45,489 nucleotides of DNA from Gordonia sp. UBA5067 (GTDB lineage Bacteria > Actinomycetota > Actinomycetes > Mycobacteriales > Mycobacteriaceae). Of this stretch, positions 8,580-16,961 are shown one piece after another. A program made the translations under genes and the position numbers. The DNA lies in NCBI RefSeq assembly GCF_002414845.1, contig NZ_DIAX01000082.1, positions 1 through 45,489 of the forward strand. The letters are read 5' to 3'. The stretch's first letter is position 1. Each line of letters begins with the position of its first letter. The notes under the pieces are model-generated. The model saw only the letters and a list, made by a program, of their open reading frames with translations, had not been told where the DNA came from and did not search any database.

Positions 8580-8622
8580 AACTAGAACCTGTTCTAATTC
8601 AAGAATAGAACAGGTTCTAGTT
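8580..8622. promoter_or_regulatory. Double KstR-like operator in a perfect 17-bp inverted repeat
   Basis: Arms AACTAGAACCTGTTCTA (8580-8596) and TAGAACAGGTTCTAGTT (8606-8622) are exact reverse complements around a 9-base spacer. Each arm also contains its own 14-bp palindrome fitting TNNAACNNGTTNNA (8583-8596 and 8606-8619), the published KstR consensus. The two boxes are 23 bp centre to centre, about two helical turns, so two dimers could bind the same face. The site lies between divergent genes starting at 8516 and 8667. A TetR-family KstR-type repressor is the likely binder, by motif match only. Confidence 0.85.
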
Positions 8623-8666
8623 TTTCACCAAGCGTTAGGGTGAAGCTCTCGAGCAGAGGGGCATCA

Positions 8667-9653
8667 GTGCGGGTCATGATCACCGGGGCGACCGGGTTTG
8701 TCGGCGGCTGGACGGCCAAGGCGATTCACGATAGCGGGCACACCCTGCGCTTTTTCGTCCGCAGCCCGCAACGTCTGGCGAAGGCCGCGGCCTTCTTCGG
8801 CATCGACGCGACCGAGGTCGTTGTGGGTGACATCGGCGACGCGGCGGCGGTGGCACGGGCCCTCGACTCGTGCGACGCGGTGGTGCATGCCGCGGCGGAG
8901 GTGGCACTGCACCACACGGAGGACGCCGACGCTCTGGTCAAACGCAATCTGACCGGTTCGCGCAACGTCATCGGGCAGGCCGTCGCCGCCGGGATCGACC
9001 CGATCGTGCATGTGTCGAGCGCCGCGGTGCTGTGGACCCAGAGCGGCGCGGTGATGCGCACGGATCTACCGCCGACCGGTGGTGCCGGGGCATACGGTCA
9101 CGCCAAGACCGCCGTCGAGTCCTACGTCCGCGACCTCCAGGCCCAGGGCGCCCCGATCGCGATCACCTACCCCACCGGCGTCGCCGGCCCAGCGGCGGCC
9201 GGACACCTGGGCGAAGCCGGCGACGGTGTCTTGACGCTGGCCGACATCGGGGTACTCGGCCGCACGGCCGGCCTGAGCCTCGTCGACGTCCGTGATCTGG
9301 CCGACCTACACGTCCGCCTACTCGAACCCGGGCACCGCGCACGCCGCTTCGTTGCCGGCGGACATCAAGCATTCGGCCGAACACTGGCCCAGACCCTGAC
9401 CCGCGCATCGGGGCATCGGGTCCGCTACCTGCCCATTCCCAACACCGCGCTACTGGGCCTGGGACGGCTCGCCGACCGCCATCGCACCCTGGTCCCGCGC
9501 AAACTCGACCAGCTCAGCGAATCAGCAGCCCAGTACCTGCTGTACCCGCCCAACCCCGACAACAGTGCGGCCGAGGCCCTCGGCGTCGTCTTCCGCCCGA
9601 TCGCCGAGACCATCGACGCGGTGTTCGGAACAAACCGAACCCCGTCGGACTAG
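8667..9653 (+). CDS. NAD-dependent epimerase/dehydratase (extended SDR, 3beta-HSD/DFR-like)
   Basis: The 328-residue protein begins with the extended-SDR Rossmann motif TGATGFVGG at about residues 6-14 and has HVSSAAV before YGHAK, the catalytic Tyr-x3-Lys. The pattern fits the 3beta-hydroxysteroid dehydrogenase/dihydroflavonol reductase group more than sugar epimerases, but the substrate is unclear. The GTG at 8667 has AGAGGGG seven bases upstream; an earlier in-frame GTG at 8640 lacks a ribosome site. It faces the lipid operon across a double KstR-like operator, which supports a lipid or sterol role. The amidohydrolase follows after nine bases. Confidence 0.85.
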   Translation: MRVMITGATGFVGGWTAKAIHDSGHTLRFFVRSPQRLAKAAAFFGIDATEVVVGDIGDAAAVARALDSCDAVVHAAAEVALHHTEDADALVKRNLTGSRNVIGQAVAAGIDPIVHVSSAAVLWTQSGAVMRTDLPPTGGAGAYGHAKTAVESYVRDLQAQGAPIAITYPTGVAGPAAAGHLGEAGDGVLTLADIGVLGRTAGLSLVDVRDLADLHVRLLEPGHRARRFVAGGHQAFGRTLAQTLTRASGHRVRYLPIPNTALLGLGRLADRHRTLVPRKLDQLSESAAQYLLYPPNPDNSAAEALGVVFRPIAETIDAVFGTNRTPSD

Positions 9654-9662
9654 GCTGCGTGC

Positions 9663-10580
9663 GTGAGCCCCCAACGCGGCGCAACGCCAGCACCGTTCAC
9701 CACCGCCGACGCGACGTCGGTCCGGCGACTCTGGGAACCGCTGGGTCTGCCCGGCATCGTCGACATCCACACCCACTTCATGCCGGACAATGTGCTGGCC
9801 AAAGTGTGGTCCTACTTCGATTCGGTCGGCCCACTGCTCGGGCGCGAGTGGCCGATCGCCTACCGCGCCGGCGAACAGGTCCGCGTCCACGGGCTCGACG
9901 CGTTCGGAGTCCGCGCCTTCACGTCCATGATCTACGCGCACAAACCCGAAATGGCCGCCTGGCTCAACTCGTGGGCCGGCGCCTTCGCCGCGCGTGAGCC
10001 GCGTTGCCTGCACACCTCGACCTTCTACCCCGAACCGGGCGCGGCGCGGTACACCCGATCCGCGATCGACGCCGGCACGCGGATCTTCAAGGTACATGTG
10101 CAGGTGGGCGACTTCTCCCCTGACGATCCACTCCTCGACCCGGTCTGGGGCATGATCGCCGAGGCCGGCCTGCCGGTGATCATCCATTGCGGTTCGGGTC
10201 CGGCGCCGGGCCGGTTCACCGGCCCCGATCCGGTCGCCGCCGTGCTAGCCAGGTTCCCGCAGTTGCGGCTCATCGTCGCGCACATGGGCACGACGGAGTA
10301 CCTGGACTTCCTCGGCCTAGCCGAGCGGTATGCGCATGTCGGGCTCGACACGACGATGTCGTTCACGGACTTCGCCGAACTGGATGCGCCGTATCCGCGC
10401 GATGCTCTTCCGCGGGTGAAAGCCCTGGGTCACAAGATCTTCTGGGGATCGGACTACCCGAACATCCCCTATCCGTACGCGCACGGCATCGAGTCGCTGA
10501 TGCGGCTGGATCTCGGCGACGACTGGTTGCGCAAGGTGCTGCACGACAATGCGGCGGACCTCTTCGCGCTCTCTGCATAG
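9663..10580 (+). CDS. Amidohydrolase family 2 (TIM-barrel) protein
   Basis: The 305-residue protein has DIHTHF near residue 38 (first metal-binding pair), a conserved lysine region FKVHVQVG, IHCGSG and VAHMG histidines in mid-protein, and GSDYP near the C-terminus for the metal-binding aspartate. These are hallmarks of amidohydrolase_2 enzymes, many of which are cytosolic decarboxylases or hydrolases acting on carboxylated rings. It starts at GTG nine bases after the epimerase stop, so both are probably co-transcribed from the KstR-like promoter. It converges with the acyl-CoA dehydrogenase gene. Confidence 0.85.
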   Translation: MSPQRGATPAPFTTADATSVRRLWEPLGLPGIVDIHTHFMPDNVLAKVWSYFDSVGPLLGREWPIAYRAGEQVRVHGLDAFGVRAFTSMIYAHKPEMAAWLNSWAGAFAAREPRCLHTSTFYPEPGAARYTRSAIDAGTRIFKVHVQVGDFSPDDPLLDPVWGMIAEAGLPVIIHCGSGPAPGRFTGPDPVAAVLARFPQLRLIVAHMGTTEYLDFLGLAERYAHVGLDTTMSFTDFAELDAPYPRDALPRVKALGHKIFWGSDYPNIPYPYAHGIESLMRLDLGDDWLRKVLHDNAADLFALSA

Positions 10581-10629
10581 CGCGGCCCGACTCCCGCACC
10601 AGCGGAAGCAGGGCGATGGCACCAGCTGT

Positions 10630-11784
10630 CTACCGACCCACCGGCCGAGACACCAATGTGCGGCTGATGACCAGCCGCTGGATCTGGTTGGTGCCCTCGA
10701 AGATCTGGGTGATCTTGGCTTCGCGCATCAGGCGTTCGACGCGAAAGTCGCGGGTGTAGCCGTAGCCGCCGAACACCTGAACCGCGTCGGTGGTGACCTT
10801 CATCGCAGCGTCGGTGGCGATTAGTTTGGCCGTCGCCGCCTGCCGGGAATACGGCAGCCCCGCGTCGCGGCGGCGGGCCGCGTCAAGGTAGGTCGCCCGC
10901 GCCGAATCCACTGCCGCGGCCATGTCGGCCAGCAGGAAGGCCAGGCCCTGGTGTTCGATGATCGTCGTGCCGAAGGCGGTGCGCTCGTTGGCATAGGCGG
11001 CCGCCTCGTCGAGGGCGGCCTGCGCGATCCCGACCGCGACGGCGGCGATCCCCAGCCGCCCAGAGTCCAACGCACTGAAAGCGATCGCCAGCCCCTGCCC
11101 CTCGGCGCCGATCCGCCGCTCCCCCGGGATGACGGCATCGTCGTAGAACGCCGACGTGGTGGGCACGGCAGCAAGTCCCATCTTGTCCTCGGGCTTCCCG
11201 AAGGACAGGCCCTCGGTGTCGCTGGGCACGAGGAAACAGGAGATGCCCTTGGAGCCCTCCGCGGTCCGGGCGAACAGGTTGTAGAAGTCCGCCACCCCAC
11301 CGTGAGTGATCCAGGCCTTGGTGCCGTTGATCCGGTACCCGCCGTCGACCGCGGTCGCCTGGCAGCGCAGGGCGCCCGCATCGGATCCGGCCTGCGGTTC
11401 GGACAGACTATAGGCCCCAATGGTGGTGCCGCTGAGCATGTCCGGCAACCAGCGCTGCTTCTGCGCGTCGGTACCGAAGGCCATCAGCGGGTGGCACGCC
11501 AGACTGTGCACGCTCACCGCCACCGCCACCGCGGCCCACCGCGCCGCAATCTCCTCCAAGACCTGCAGATAGACCTCATAGGGCTGCCCGCCGCCACCCC
11601 ACTCCTCCGGGTAGGGCAGGCTCAGCAGCCCGGCCTCGCCGAGCGTGGCAAAGGCCTGGGCCGGATAGGTCTCCGATCGTTCGTACTCGTCGACGATGGG
11701 CGCCAGCGCCTTATCGGCGATATCGCGCGTCAGGGCGATGAGTTCGTGGGCCTCGTCGGTTGGCAGCAGCCGATCAACAGTCAT
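10630..11784 (-). CDS. Acyl-CoA dehydrogenase (FadE type)
   Basis: A 384-residue flavoprotein of normal length. SLSEPQAGSDAGAL is the first FAD-binding signature, NGTKAWITHGG the second, and FGGYGYTRDFRVERLMREAKI with IFEGTNQIQ the C-terminal signature. Glu363 in FEGTNQ sits at the catalytic-base position of short/medium-chain enzymes. It dehydrogenates acyl-CoA at alpha-beta, or in the ACAD10/11 type takes part in loss of phosphate from a 4-phospho-acyl-CoA. The ATG at 11784 follows GAGGACT one base after the upstream SDR stop; an ATG at 11796 is an alternative. It ends an eight-gene operon that holds two APH-like kinases, which is why the phospho-elimination option is raised. Confidence 0.93.
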   Translation of the reverse strand: MTVDRLLPTDEAHELIALTRDIADKALAPIVDEYERSETYPAQAFATLGEAGLLSLPYPEEWGGGGQPYEVYLQVLEEIAARWAAVAVAVSVHSLACHPLMAFGTDAQKQRWLPDMLSGTTIGAYSLSEPQAGSDAGALRCQATAVDGGYRINGTKAWITHGGVADFYNLFARTAEGSKGISCFLVPSDTEGLSFGKPEDKMGLAAVPTTSAFYDDAVIPGERRIGAEGQGLAIAFSALDSGRLGIAAVAVGIAQAALDEAAAYANERTAFGTTIIEHQGLAFLLADMAAAVDSARATYLDAARRRDAGLPYSRQAATAKLIATDAAMKVTTDAVQVFGGYGYTRDFRVERLMREAKITQIFEGTNQIQRLVISRTLVSRPVGR

Positions 11785-11785
11785 C

Positions 11786-12661
11786 TCAGTCCTCATTCCA
11801 CCTCATCCAGAAGTCTAGTTCCAGATCGCGGAGGGCCACGGCGGGGTCGACCTGGTAACCGCCGAAGTCGGTGACGCCGTCGGCTGCGAGTACCTCGTCG
11901 TCGATGAAGAACCGGCCGGTGGCGACCGACGCCGGTTTCGAAACGATGGAGATCGCCGCCTCGGCCATGATGTCGACGGTCCGGCTGCGCGATACCAGTT
12001 GCTCACTCAGCACATTGCTGACCGCAGCGGTGGCAATGGTGGTGCGCGGCCACAGTGAGTTCACCGCAATGCCGTCGGCGCTTAGTTCCGCCGATAGACC
12101 AGCGGTGACCAGCGACATCCCGAACTTCGACATCGCGTAGGCCGTCGGGACCGAAGAAAACCAGCTCGGCTCCAACGTGATCGGCGGCGACAGGGTCAGG
12201 ATGTGCGCGTTCGGCGACTCGCGGAGCTGATGAATACAGGTGGTGGACAACAAGAACGAGCCGCGCGAATTGATGTCGGCCATGAGGTCGTAGCGCTTCA
12301 TGCCGATCTGATCACTGGGAGTCAGATCCAGCGCGCTGGCGTTGTTCACCACGATGTCGATGCCACCGAACTGCCCGACGGCCTTCGCCACCGCGGCATG
12401 CACTTGGTCGTCGTCGCGGATGTCTCCGACGATGGGCAGGGCATTCCCACCCGCCTGCTCGATGGCCCGCGCCGCGGTAAAGATCGTGCCCGGGAGTTTC
12501 GGGTGCGGATCAGCCGTTTTGGCGATCAGCACAATGTTCGCGCCCAGCGCTGCCGCCCGCAACGCGATTGCTTCACCGATCCCCCGGCTGCCGCCAGACA
12601 TGATGAGGGTCCGCCCGCGCAGGGATCCTTCGTTTGATTGTTGAGGGTCGTTGGTAGTCAA
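11786..12661 (-). CDS. HSDL2-like short-chain dehydrogenase
   Basis: The 291-residue protein has SGGSRGIG as the dinucleotide loop, NNASAL, a serine in HILTLSPP, and YAMSKFG as the Tyr-x3-Lys. The ILTLSPP and SRGSFLLS segments are typical of the HSDL2 branch of SDRs, linked to fatty-acid or isoprenoid metabolism in other organisms. The start is TTG at 12661, forming a 4-base TTGA overlap with the phosphatase stop; no better start precedes the Rossmann motif, and GGGAAGGA lies about 14 bases upstream. TTG and loose ribosome spacing suggest coupled translation. Likely role: hydroxyacyl or alcohol oxidation in the operon's pathway. Confidence 0.88.
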   Translation of the reverse strand: MTTNDPQQSNEGSLRGRTLIMSGGSRGIGEAIALRAAALGANIVLIAKTADPHPKLPGTIFTAARAIEQAGGNALPIVGDIRDDDQVHAAVAKAVGQFGGIDIVVNNASALDLTPSDQIGMKRYDLMADINSRGSFLLSTTCIHQLRESPNAHILTLSPPITLEPSWFSSVPTAYAMSKFGMSLVTAGLSAELSADGIAVNSLWPRTTIATAAVSNVLSEQLVSRSRTVDIMAEAAISIVSKPASVATGRFFIDDEVLAADGVTDFGGYQVDPAVALRDLELDFWMRWNED

Positions 12662-13296
12662 CGAAATTCGAGTCCTTCCCGGTTGAGGTGGTCTGCCTCG
12701 TTGATCGACACAATCTCTCGATGCCCGTTGGCCAGGGCGTGGATCCGGGTCACCGAGGTGTAGGTCGGCTGGGTGAAGAAGCTGCGCGGCGCGCCCAGAA
12801 TGTGCGCCAGATAGACGTTGATGACGCCGCCGTGACAGACCACCGCTGCCCGTGCGTTCTCATCGGTGGCGGCAATCACGTCCTCGACGCCCGCGATGGC
12901 CCGCTCGGTGAACGCCACCGGGTCAAAGGTATTGACCCCCAGCCGCCCCGAGTTCATGTCCGCCCACAGCAGGCGGCGGTCGGTGTAGCCGTCGAGGTCT
13001 ACCCCGTAGCTGGTCCAGCCCCGGTCCAGTTCGGCCAGCCGTTCGTCGACGGTCAGCGGTAGCGGCAGCTGGTCGGCCACGATCTGCGCGGTCTGGTGGG
13101 CACGGCGCATCGGGCTGCTCACCAGCCGGTGGACCTCACCGTGCCGCCCGGCGACGAGGGCCCCGGCCAGGCGTCGTGCCTGAATCAGGCCGTCCTCGTT
13201 GAGGTCCGGGTCGGCCCCGTCACCGTCGCCGTCGCCGTCGACGACGTGGAACGGGCGGGCATGCCGGATCAGCAGCAGTTCCACCTCAGCGCACAC
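12658..13296 (-). CDS. Histidine phosphatase family protein
   Basis: A 212-residue branch-1 histidine phosphatase. IRHARP near residues 10-15 carries the phospho-accepting histidine, SSPMRRAHQTA supplies the second phosphate-binding arginine, ELDRGW the acid region, and VVCHGGV the second histidine. It removes phosphate from a small molecule or cofactor. Directly after the RHA motif is an unusual Asp-Gly run (VDGDGDGDGADP) coded by a hexanucleotide repeat, which lengthens a loop near the active site. GTG at 13296 overlaps the kinase stop by 11 bases; GTG at 13284 is possible. A phosphatase beside two kinases suggests a phosphorylated pathway intermediate. Confidence 0.88.
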   Translation of the reverse strand: MCAEVELLLIRHARPFHVVDGDGDGDGADPDLNEDGLIQARRLAGALVAGRHGEVHRLVSSPMRRAHQTAQIVADQLPLPLTVDERLAELDRGWTSYGVDLDGYTDRRLLWADMNSGRLGVNTFDPVAFTERAIAGVEDVIAATDENARAAVVCHGGVINVYLAHILGAPRSFFTQPTYTSVTRIHALANGHREIVSINEADHLNREGLEFR

Positions 13297-14404
13297 TCAC
13301 CGCGTTGACGACGTTGCGCAGCGCCGCGACCGAATGCCAATCCAGGGCGGCCGCACAGTTGCGCTGCAGGAGCGCAAGAATCAGCGCGTTGACCACCTCG
13401 GTGTCAGGCAAGACATCAATCGCGGCGAGGGAGATGAACAGTCCGCTGAGCAACTGGATCTGATAGTCCGACACCGCAGTCGCCAGGTCATAGCCGCCGG
13501 CCCGCTCGTTGTACACCTCGACGTAGCGACGGATGAGGTCCATCTCGTGCTCGCTACGCAGGTCGGCGTCGATGCTGCCCGACATGAAGTAGCCGACGTC
13601 ATACATCGGATTGCGCACGCCGGTGACCTGCCAATCGATCAGCACCGCCGACGGCCCGTCGGGACCTTCCTCAAACAGCACGTTGTCCACCCGCGGATCG
13701 CCATGAGTGAAGCTCCATCGCTGTTGTGGCAGCAAATGCCAATTGCGAACGAGGTCAGCGGCTTCATCAATAACTTCGAGCGCTTCGGCGGGCAACATGT
13801 CGGCGAAGCGAACGAGGGCGGCATCGGCGCCAGCGCGGGCCGCAGTCGACCAGTAGTCGCAGACATCGGCGAGCCTAATCATCCACTCGGGCGCTGAGTC
13901 CGGCGAGATCGGATCGAAGGCCGAGTGCACCCGCGCCAACTCGACGAGTACGGCTTGAGCTTGATCGACCGTGCTGCCAGCCGCCTGATTACCCGGTATC
14001 GTCGACCCGGTGAGGTCTTCGGTGACGAGGTTGATGTTGGTCTCGTCGCCAGCCACCCAGTACGCCAACGGGATTCGTCCGGCTCTGCGCTCACCGATCG
14101 CCCGGAACGCCCCTATCTCGCGGTGATAGGCCCCGCTGTGCAACCCGTGCGCATGCGCACCGGGGTCGCTGGGTTTGAGCTTGACGACGACCGAGGATGG
14201 CGCGCCACCGGGGGCGGCGTCATAGGTGATCGCCACCCGCACACAGTCACTGACGTTGCCCGCACCGATCGGCTCAGCCGACACGGCCCGCACCATCGCA
14301 TCGGGCAGGCCGGAGTGCCGCAGCACCGACTGCACCCAGGCCGGGGTGATCTGCGCGGTCCCGTCGATCACGGCAGGCTCGGGGGACAATGATGGTGCGT
14401 TCAT
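13286..14404 (-). CDS. APH-fold small-molecule phosphotransferase (kinase 1)
   Basis: This 372-residue protein has the aminoglycoside-phosphotransferase/choline-kinase fold: VVVKLK with Lys75 for ATP, HGDPRVDN with catalytic Asp236 and Asn241, and LIDWQ with metal-binding Asp257. Despite the family name, such proteins in catabolic operons usually phosphorylate metabolites; LvaA of the levulinate pathway and the kinase domains of ACAD10/11 act on 4-hydroxyacyl-CoA. Antibiotic resistance is not implied by context. ATG at 14404 overlaps the SnoaL stop by ATGA. A second kinase of the family (15847-16944) lies in the same operon, so they may act on different substrates or as a pair. Confidence 0.88.
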   Translation of the reverse strand: MNAPSLSPEPAVIDGTAQITPAWVQSVLRHSGLPDAMVRAVSAEPIGAGNVSDCVRVAITYDAAPGGAPSSVVVKLKPSDPGAHAHGLHSGAYHREIGAFRAIGERRAGRIPLAYWVAGDETNINLVTEDLTGSTIPGNQAAGSTVDQAQAVLVELARVHSAFDPISPDSAPEWMIRLADVCDYWSTAARAGADAALVRFADMLPAEALEVIDEAADLVRNWHLLPQQRWSFTHGDPRVDNVLFEEGPDGPSAVLIDWQVTGVRNPMYDVGYFMSGSIDADLRSEHEMDLIRRYVEVYNERAGGYDLATAVSDYQIQLLSGLFISLAAIDVLPDTEVVNALILALLQRNCAAALDWHSVAALRNVVNAVSVR

Positions 14405-14757
14405 GACCAGGATCCTTCGAAGTAGTTGGAGTTCCACACATCGGTGATGAGACCCTCGCTCACCTGGAAGATCTCGATGCCGCAGAGTTCTTCGCCGGTG
14501 GCGAGCCGCTTCGCATTCCAGGTGAGACTCGCGTGGGAGTCGTCGCCGAACAGGGTGACGACAGTGAACTTGGGGTCGTGCGCGGCCAGGTCCTTCTCGA
14601 TCCGGGCGATCTGCTCGGCGCGGGTCAAGGTGACGATCCCGTCGGCGCTATGCCTCGCTAGCGGCTCGCCGCAGATCTCGTTGACCACATCAACATTGCC
14701 GTCGTTATACAGCTCGAACAGATAGCGACGCACGACGGCAACCGCGCTGAGTGTCAT
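14401..14757 (-). CDS. SnoaL-like / nuclear transport factor 2 family protein
   Basis: A 118-residue protein of the NTF2-like cone fold: an N-terminal helix (VVRRYLFELYNDGNVDVV), a short HSADGIVTLTRAEQI segment, and repeated beta strands ending in GLITDVWNSNYFEG, the usual SnoaL pattern. Such proteins may be cyclases, isomerases or dehydratases, or only ligand binders. Both ends overlap neighbours by ATGA, so it is strictly coupled to the LLM oxidoreductase before it and kinase 1 after it. The ATG at 14757 is clear; longer in-frame starts would run into the upstream gene. Substrate unknown. Confidence 0.85.
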   Translation of the reverse strand: MTLSAVAVVRRYLFELYNDGNVDVVNEICGEPLARHSADGIVTLTRAEQIARIEKDLAAHDPKFTVVTLFGDDSHASLTWNAKRLATGEELCGIEIFQVSEGLITDVWNSNYFEGSWS

Positions 14758-15854
14758 GTCAGTACCTCGTCGAGATCGTTGTGAACCGCGAAGGCGGTGA
14801 CCGTCGAAGCCAATTCGCCGGGGGTGGACCCGTGCAGAATCACCCCGTCGACCCCGAGGTCGAATTGGCCGCGCACCAGCTCGGCGCATCGTTCAGCCGA
14901 GCCGGTGGCCGCGCACTCCAACCACTCGGGCGGGATCACTTCTCGCAACGCCTCAAACGTCGCCGTGTCACCCACTGCATCGGCCCATCCGGGCAGACTC
15001 TGGACGACCTCAGATTGGCGGAACCGCTCGAGTTGCGCAGGATCCCACCTGTTCGTGCGAACCAGCAGATCGCCATAGACCTGCAGGTAGGTGGAAATCC
15101 GACCCACGGTCTTCTTCAAGAAGGTCTGCTCGTCGACGTCGTCGCAGACCGACGCGAAGCAGGACCACACTTTCACCGCGTCAGGGTCGCGCCCGGCCTT
15201 CTCGGCGGCCTGTTTGACCTCGCCGACCACCCGCGCGGTGGTCTCTTCGGAGAAGAAGGTGTGCAGTACCACCATGTCGTAGGCCCGGCCGGCCATCGCC
15301 AATGTGTCAGGCCCAAAGGCCGTGGTGCACAACGGAATGTCCTCGTCGAAGGTCGGGTCAAGTCTCACCGCGGGGAAGTCCCCCAGCGGGCCGTGGTAGT
15401 CGGTCACCGTCTCGCCGCGCCACAGCAGACGCATCAGTCCGGCAAACTCTTCGAGTTGGGCGGTCGTGGTCTGCGCCAGGCCCATCGCCGCGATCTGCGG
15501 GCGAAGACCGCGCCCGACGCCAAGAGCGAACCGACCACCGGTAAGTCGATGCATAGTGGTGGCGAATGCTGCGGTAATAGCTGGATGACGGGTATTGATG
15601 TTGGTTGCCGCAGTGGTGATGCCGATCCGGTCGGTGACCGCGCCAGCCGCCCCGGACAAGGCGCAGGCCTCCTTGACGTTCAACCGCTCGGAGATGAAGG
15701 CCTGCCCCAACCCGAGTTCCTGCGCCAACGCCAACTCGGCGAACATCTCACGCGGATCGGTGACATGTCCACCCAAGGTGTAGAACCCGAGTTGGTCGAG
15801 TCCGACGACGGTCCCGGAGGCAACTGTCGTCCCGGTCGTCAACGACTTAGGCAT
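14754..15854 (-). CDS. LLM class (F420/flavin-dependent) oxidoreductase
   Basis: A 366-residue luciferase-like TIM-barrel protein. The N-terminus has the family strand LDQLGFYTLGG, then FISERLNVKE, ITTAATNINTRHP, and LTGGRFALGVGRG, which is the conserved LLM segment, with CTTAFGPDTLAMAGRAYDMV later. In Mycobacteriales these usually use coenzyme F420 to reduce or oxidise lipid or terpenoid alcohols and aldehydes. ATG at 15854 overlaps the upstream kinase stop by eight bases. It is the only clear redox enzyme between the two kinases, so it may act on a phosphorylated or CoA-bound intermediate. Cofactor choice is inferred from lineage. Confidence 0.9.
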   Translation of the reverse strand: MPKSLTTGTTVASGTVVGLDQLGFYTLGGHVTDPREMFAELALAQELGLGQAFISERLNVKEACALSGAAGAVTDRIGITTAATNINTRHPAITAAFATTMHRLTGGRFALGVGRGLRPQIAAMGLAQTTTAQLEEFAGLMRLLWRGETVTDYHGPLGDFPAVRLDPTFDEDIPLCTTAFGPDTLAMAGRAYDMVVLHTFFSEETTARVVGEVKQAAEKAGRDPDAVKVWSCFASVCDDVDEQTFLKKTVGRISTYLQVYGDLLVRTNRWDPAQLERFRQSEVVQSLPGWADAVGDTATFEALREVIPPEWLECAATGSAERCAELVRGQFDLGVDGVILHGSTPGELASTVTAFAVHNDLDEVLT

Positions 15855-16944
15855 GGGCGAACCCCTGCCGCGCGACGGTGTCCACAATCGCGGCCAGACC
15901 ATCATGGTCACGCGCATGCGCGAGCGCATTCGCGACCATCGATACGAACAAGTCGTCGCCTCGATCGCTACGCGCCACCAGCATTGCTGCGGCCACCCCG
16001 ATCACCAAGTTCTGAAAGGTACCGATCGGGTAGTCACGCAGGAGGTCAGTCATCGAATAGTCGGTGATCCCCTGGGCGACCAGCTCGCCGTGATAGCGCT
16101 CCAGCAGGGCACCTTCGTGCTCGCGTCGCATCGCCGGCGATAGAGCCCCCCCGATGAAGTAGGCGATATCCACGGTCCCCGGCGCGAAGATCACCGTCTG
16201 CCAATCGAGAACTGCCAGCGGCACTTTCCCGTCGAGCGCGTCGAACAGAACGTTGTCGGGGCGGAAGTCGCCGTGCTGCACGGTGAACGGGATGGTTCGC
16301 AGTGCGGCGTAGTAGTCAGCGATGTGATCGGTGAACGCCTGCCCCAACTCGATGTCGTCGGGCGCTAGGCGATCGCGGTACCGCTCGACGAAGCCGGACC
16401 ACCATCCGGGCATCATCTCAATGAACCGGGCCCAATAGGTGTCGGAGATGTCGAGCCAGGCATTGCCTTTCAGTTCCACCGAACCCCAGAAGGGTGCGTG
16501 GATGTGCGCGGCCTGTTCGACCGCTGCCCCCACTTCCTCGACCGTGCACCCGCGGAGTTGATCGCCGGGTCGGGCCGGGCTCAGATCCTCGAGGAGAAGC
16601 ACGAATTCGGTGTTGTTCGAGTCGATCTCGGCATGGTGGCAACGGGGTACCCGGACGGACAGCCGCGGTGCGATCTCCTGATAGAAGCGAACCTCACGCA
16701 GGTAGTTCAGCTCCGAGCGGCCAGCCGCGCGGCTTTGCTCCTTCGCCGAGCTCGTCTTCGCGACGAAGGACGCCGGTGCGGCGGTGTCCCCGGAGTAGCA
16801 AACGCGTGTCTGAATGCTGTCGGCCACCTGACCGGTCCCGATGGGCTCGGTCCCGATCGAGATAACGCTGACCGTCGGGTCGATGATCCCGCTCTCGTGC
16901 AGAATGCGGTCGAGCCACTCTGGGCACAGGTCGGAGGCGTGCAT
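15847..16944 (-). CDS. APH-fold small-molecule phosphotransferase (kinase 2)
   Basis: The 365-residue protein has the same kinase fold as kinase 1 but is clearly diverged from it. Key residues are Lys63 (FVAKTSS), Glu-rich ELNYLREVRFY, HGDFRPDN with catalytic Asp226 and Asn231, and LDWQ with Asp247. This layout is shared with ecdysteroid-kinase-like and LvaA-like proteins. It likely phosphorylates a hydroxyl on a lipophilic or CoA-linked metabolite. ATG at 16944 has GGAGGAGA about eight bases upstream, a strong site. It follows the swivel-domain protein after 17 bases and overlaps the LLM gene by eight. Confidence 0.88.
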   Translation of the reverse strand: MHASDLCPEWLDRILHESGIIDPTVSVISIGTEPIGTGQVADSIQTRVCYSGDTAAPASFVAKTSSAKEQSRAAGRSELNYLREVRFYQEIAPRLSVRVPRCHHAEIDSNNTEFVLLLEDLSPARPGDQLRGCTVEEVGAAVEQAAHIHAPFWGSVELKGNAWLDISDTYWARFIEMMPGWWSGFVERYRDRLAPDDIELGQAFTDHIADYYAALRTIPFTVQHGDFRPDNVLFDALDGKVPLAVLDWQTVIFAPGTVDIAYFIGGALSPAMRREHEGALLERYHGELVAQGITDYSMTDLLRDYPIGTFQNLVIGVAAAMLVARSDRGDDLFVSMVANALAHARDHDGLAAIVDTVARQGFAHA

Positions 16945-16961
16945 CTGGTTCTCCTCCCCGC

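Noticed and set aside
13286..16944. Antibiotic resistance by two aminoglycoside phosphotransferase genes
   Set aside because: The APH fold is shared by metabolic kinases; the catabolic operon context gives no support for resistance.
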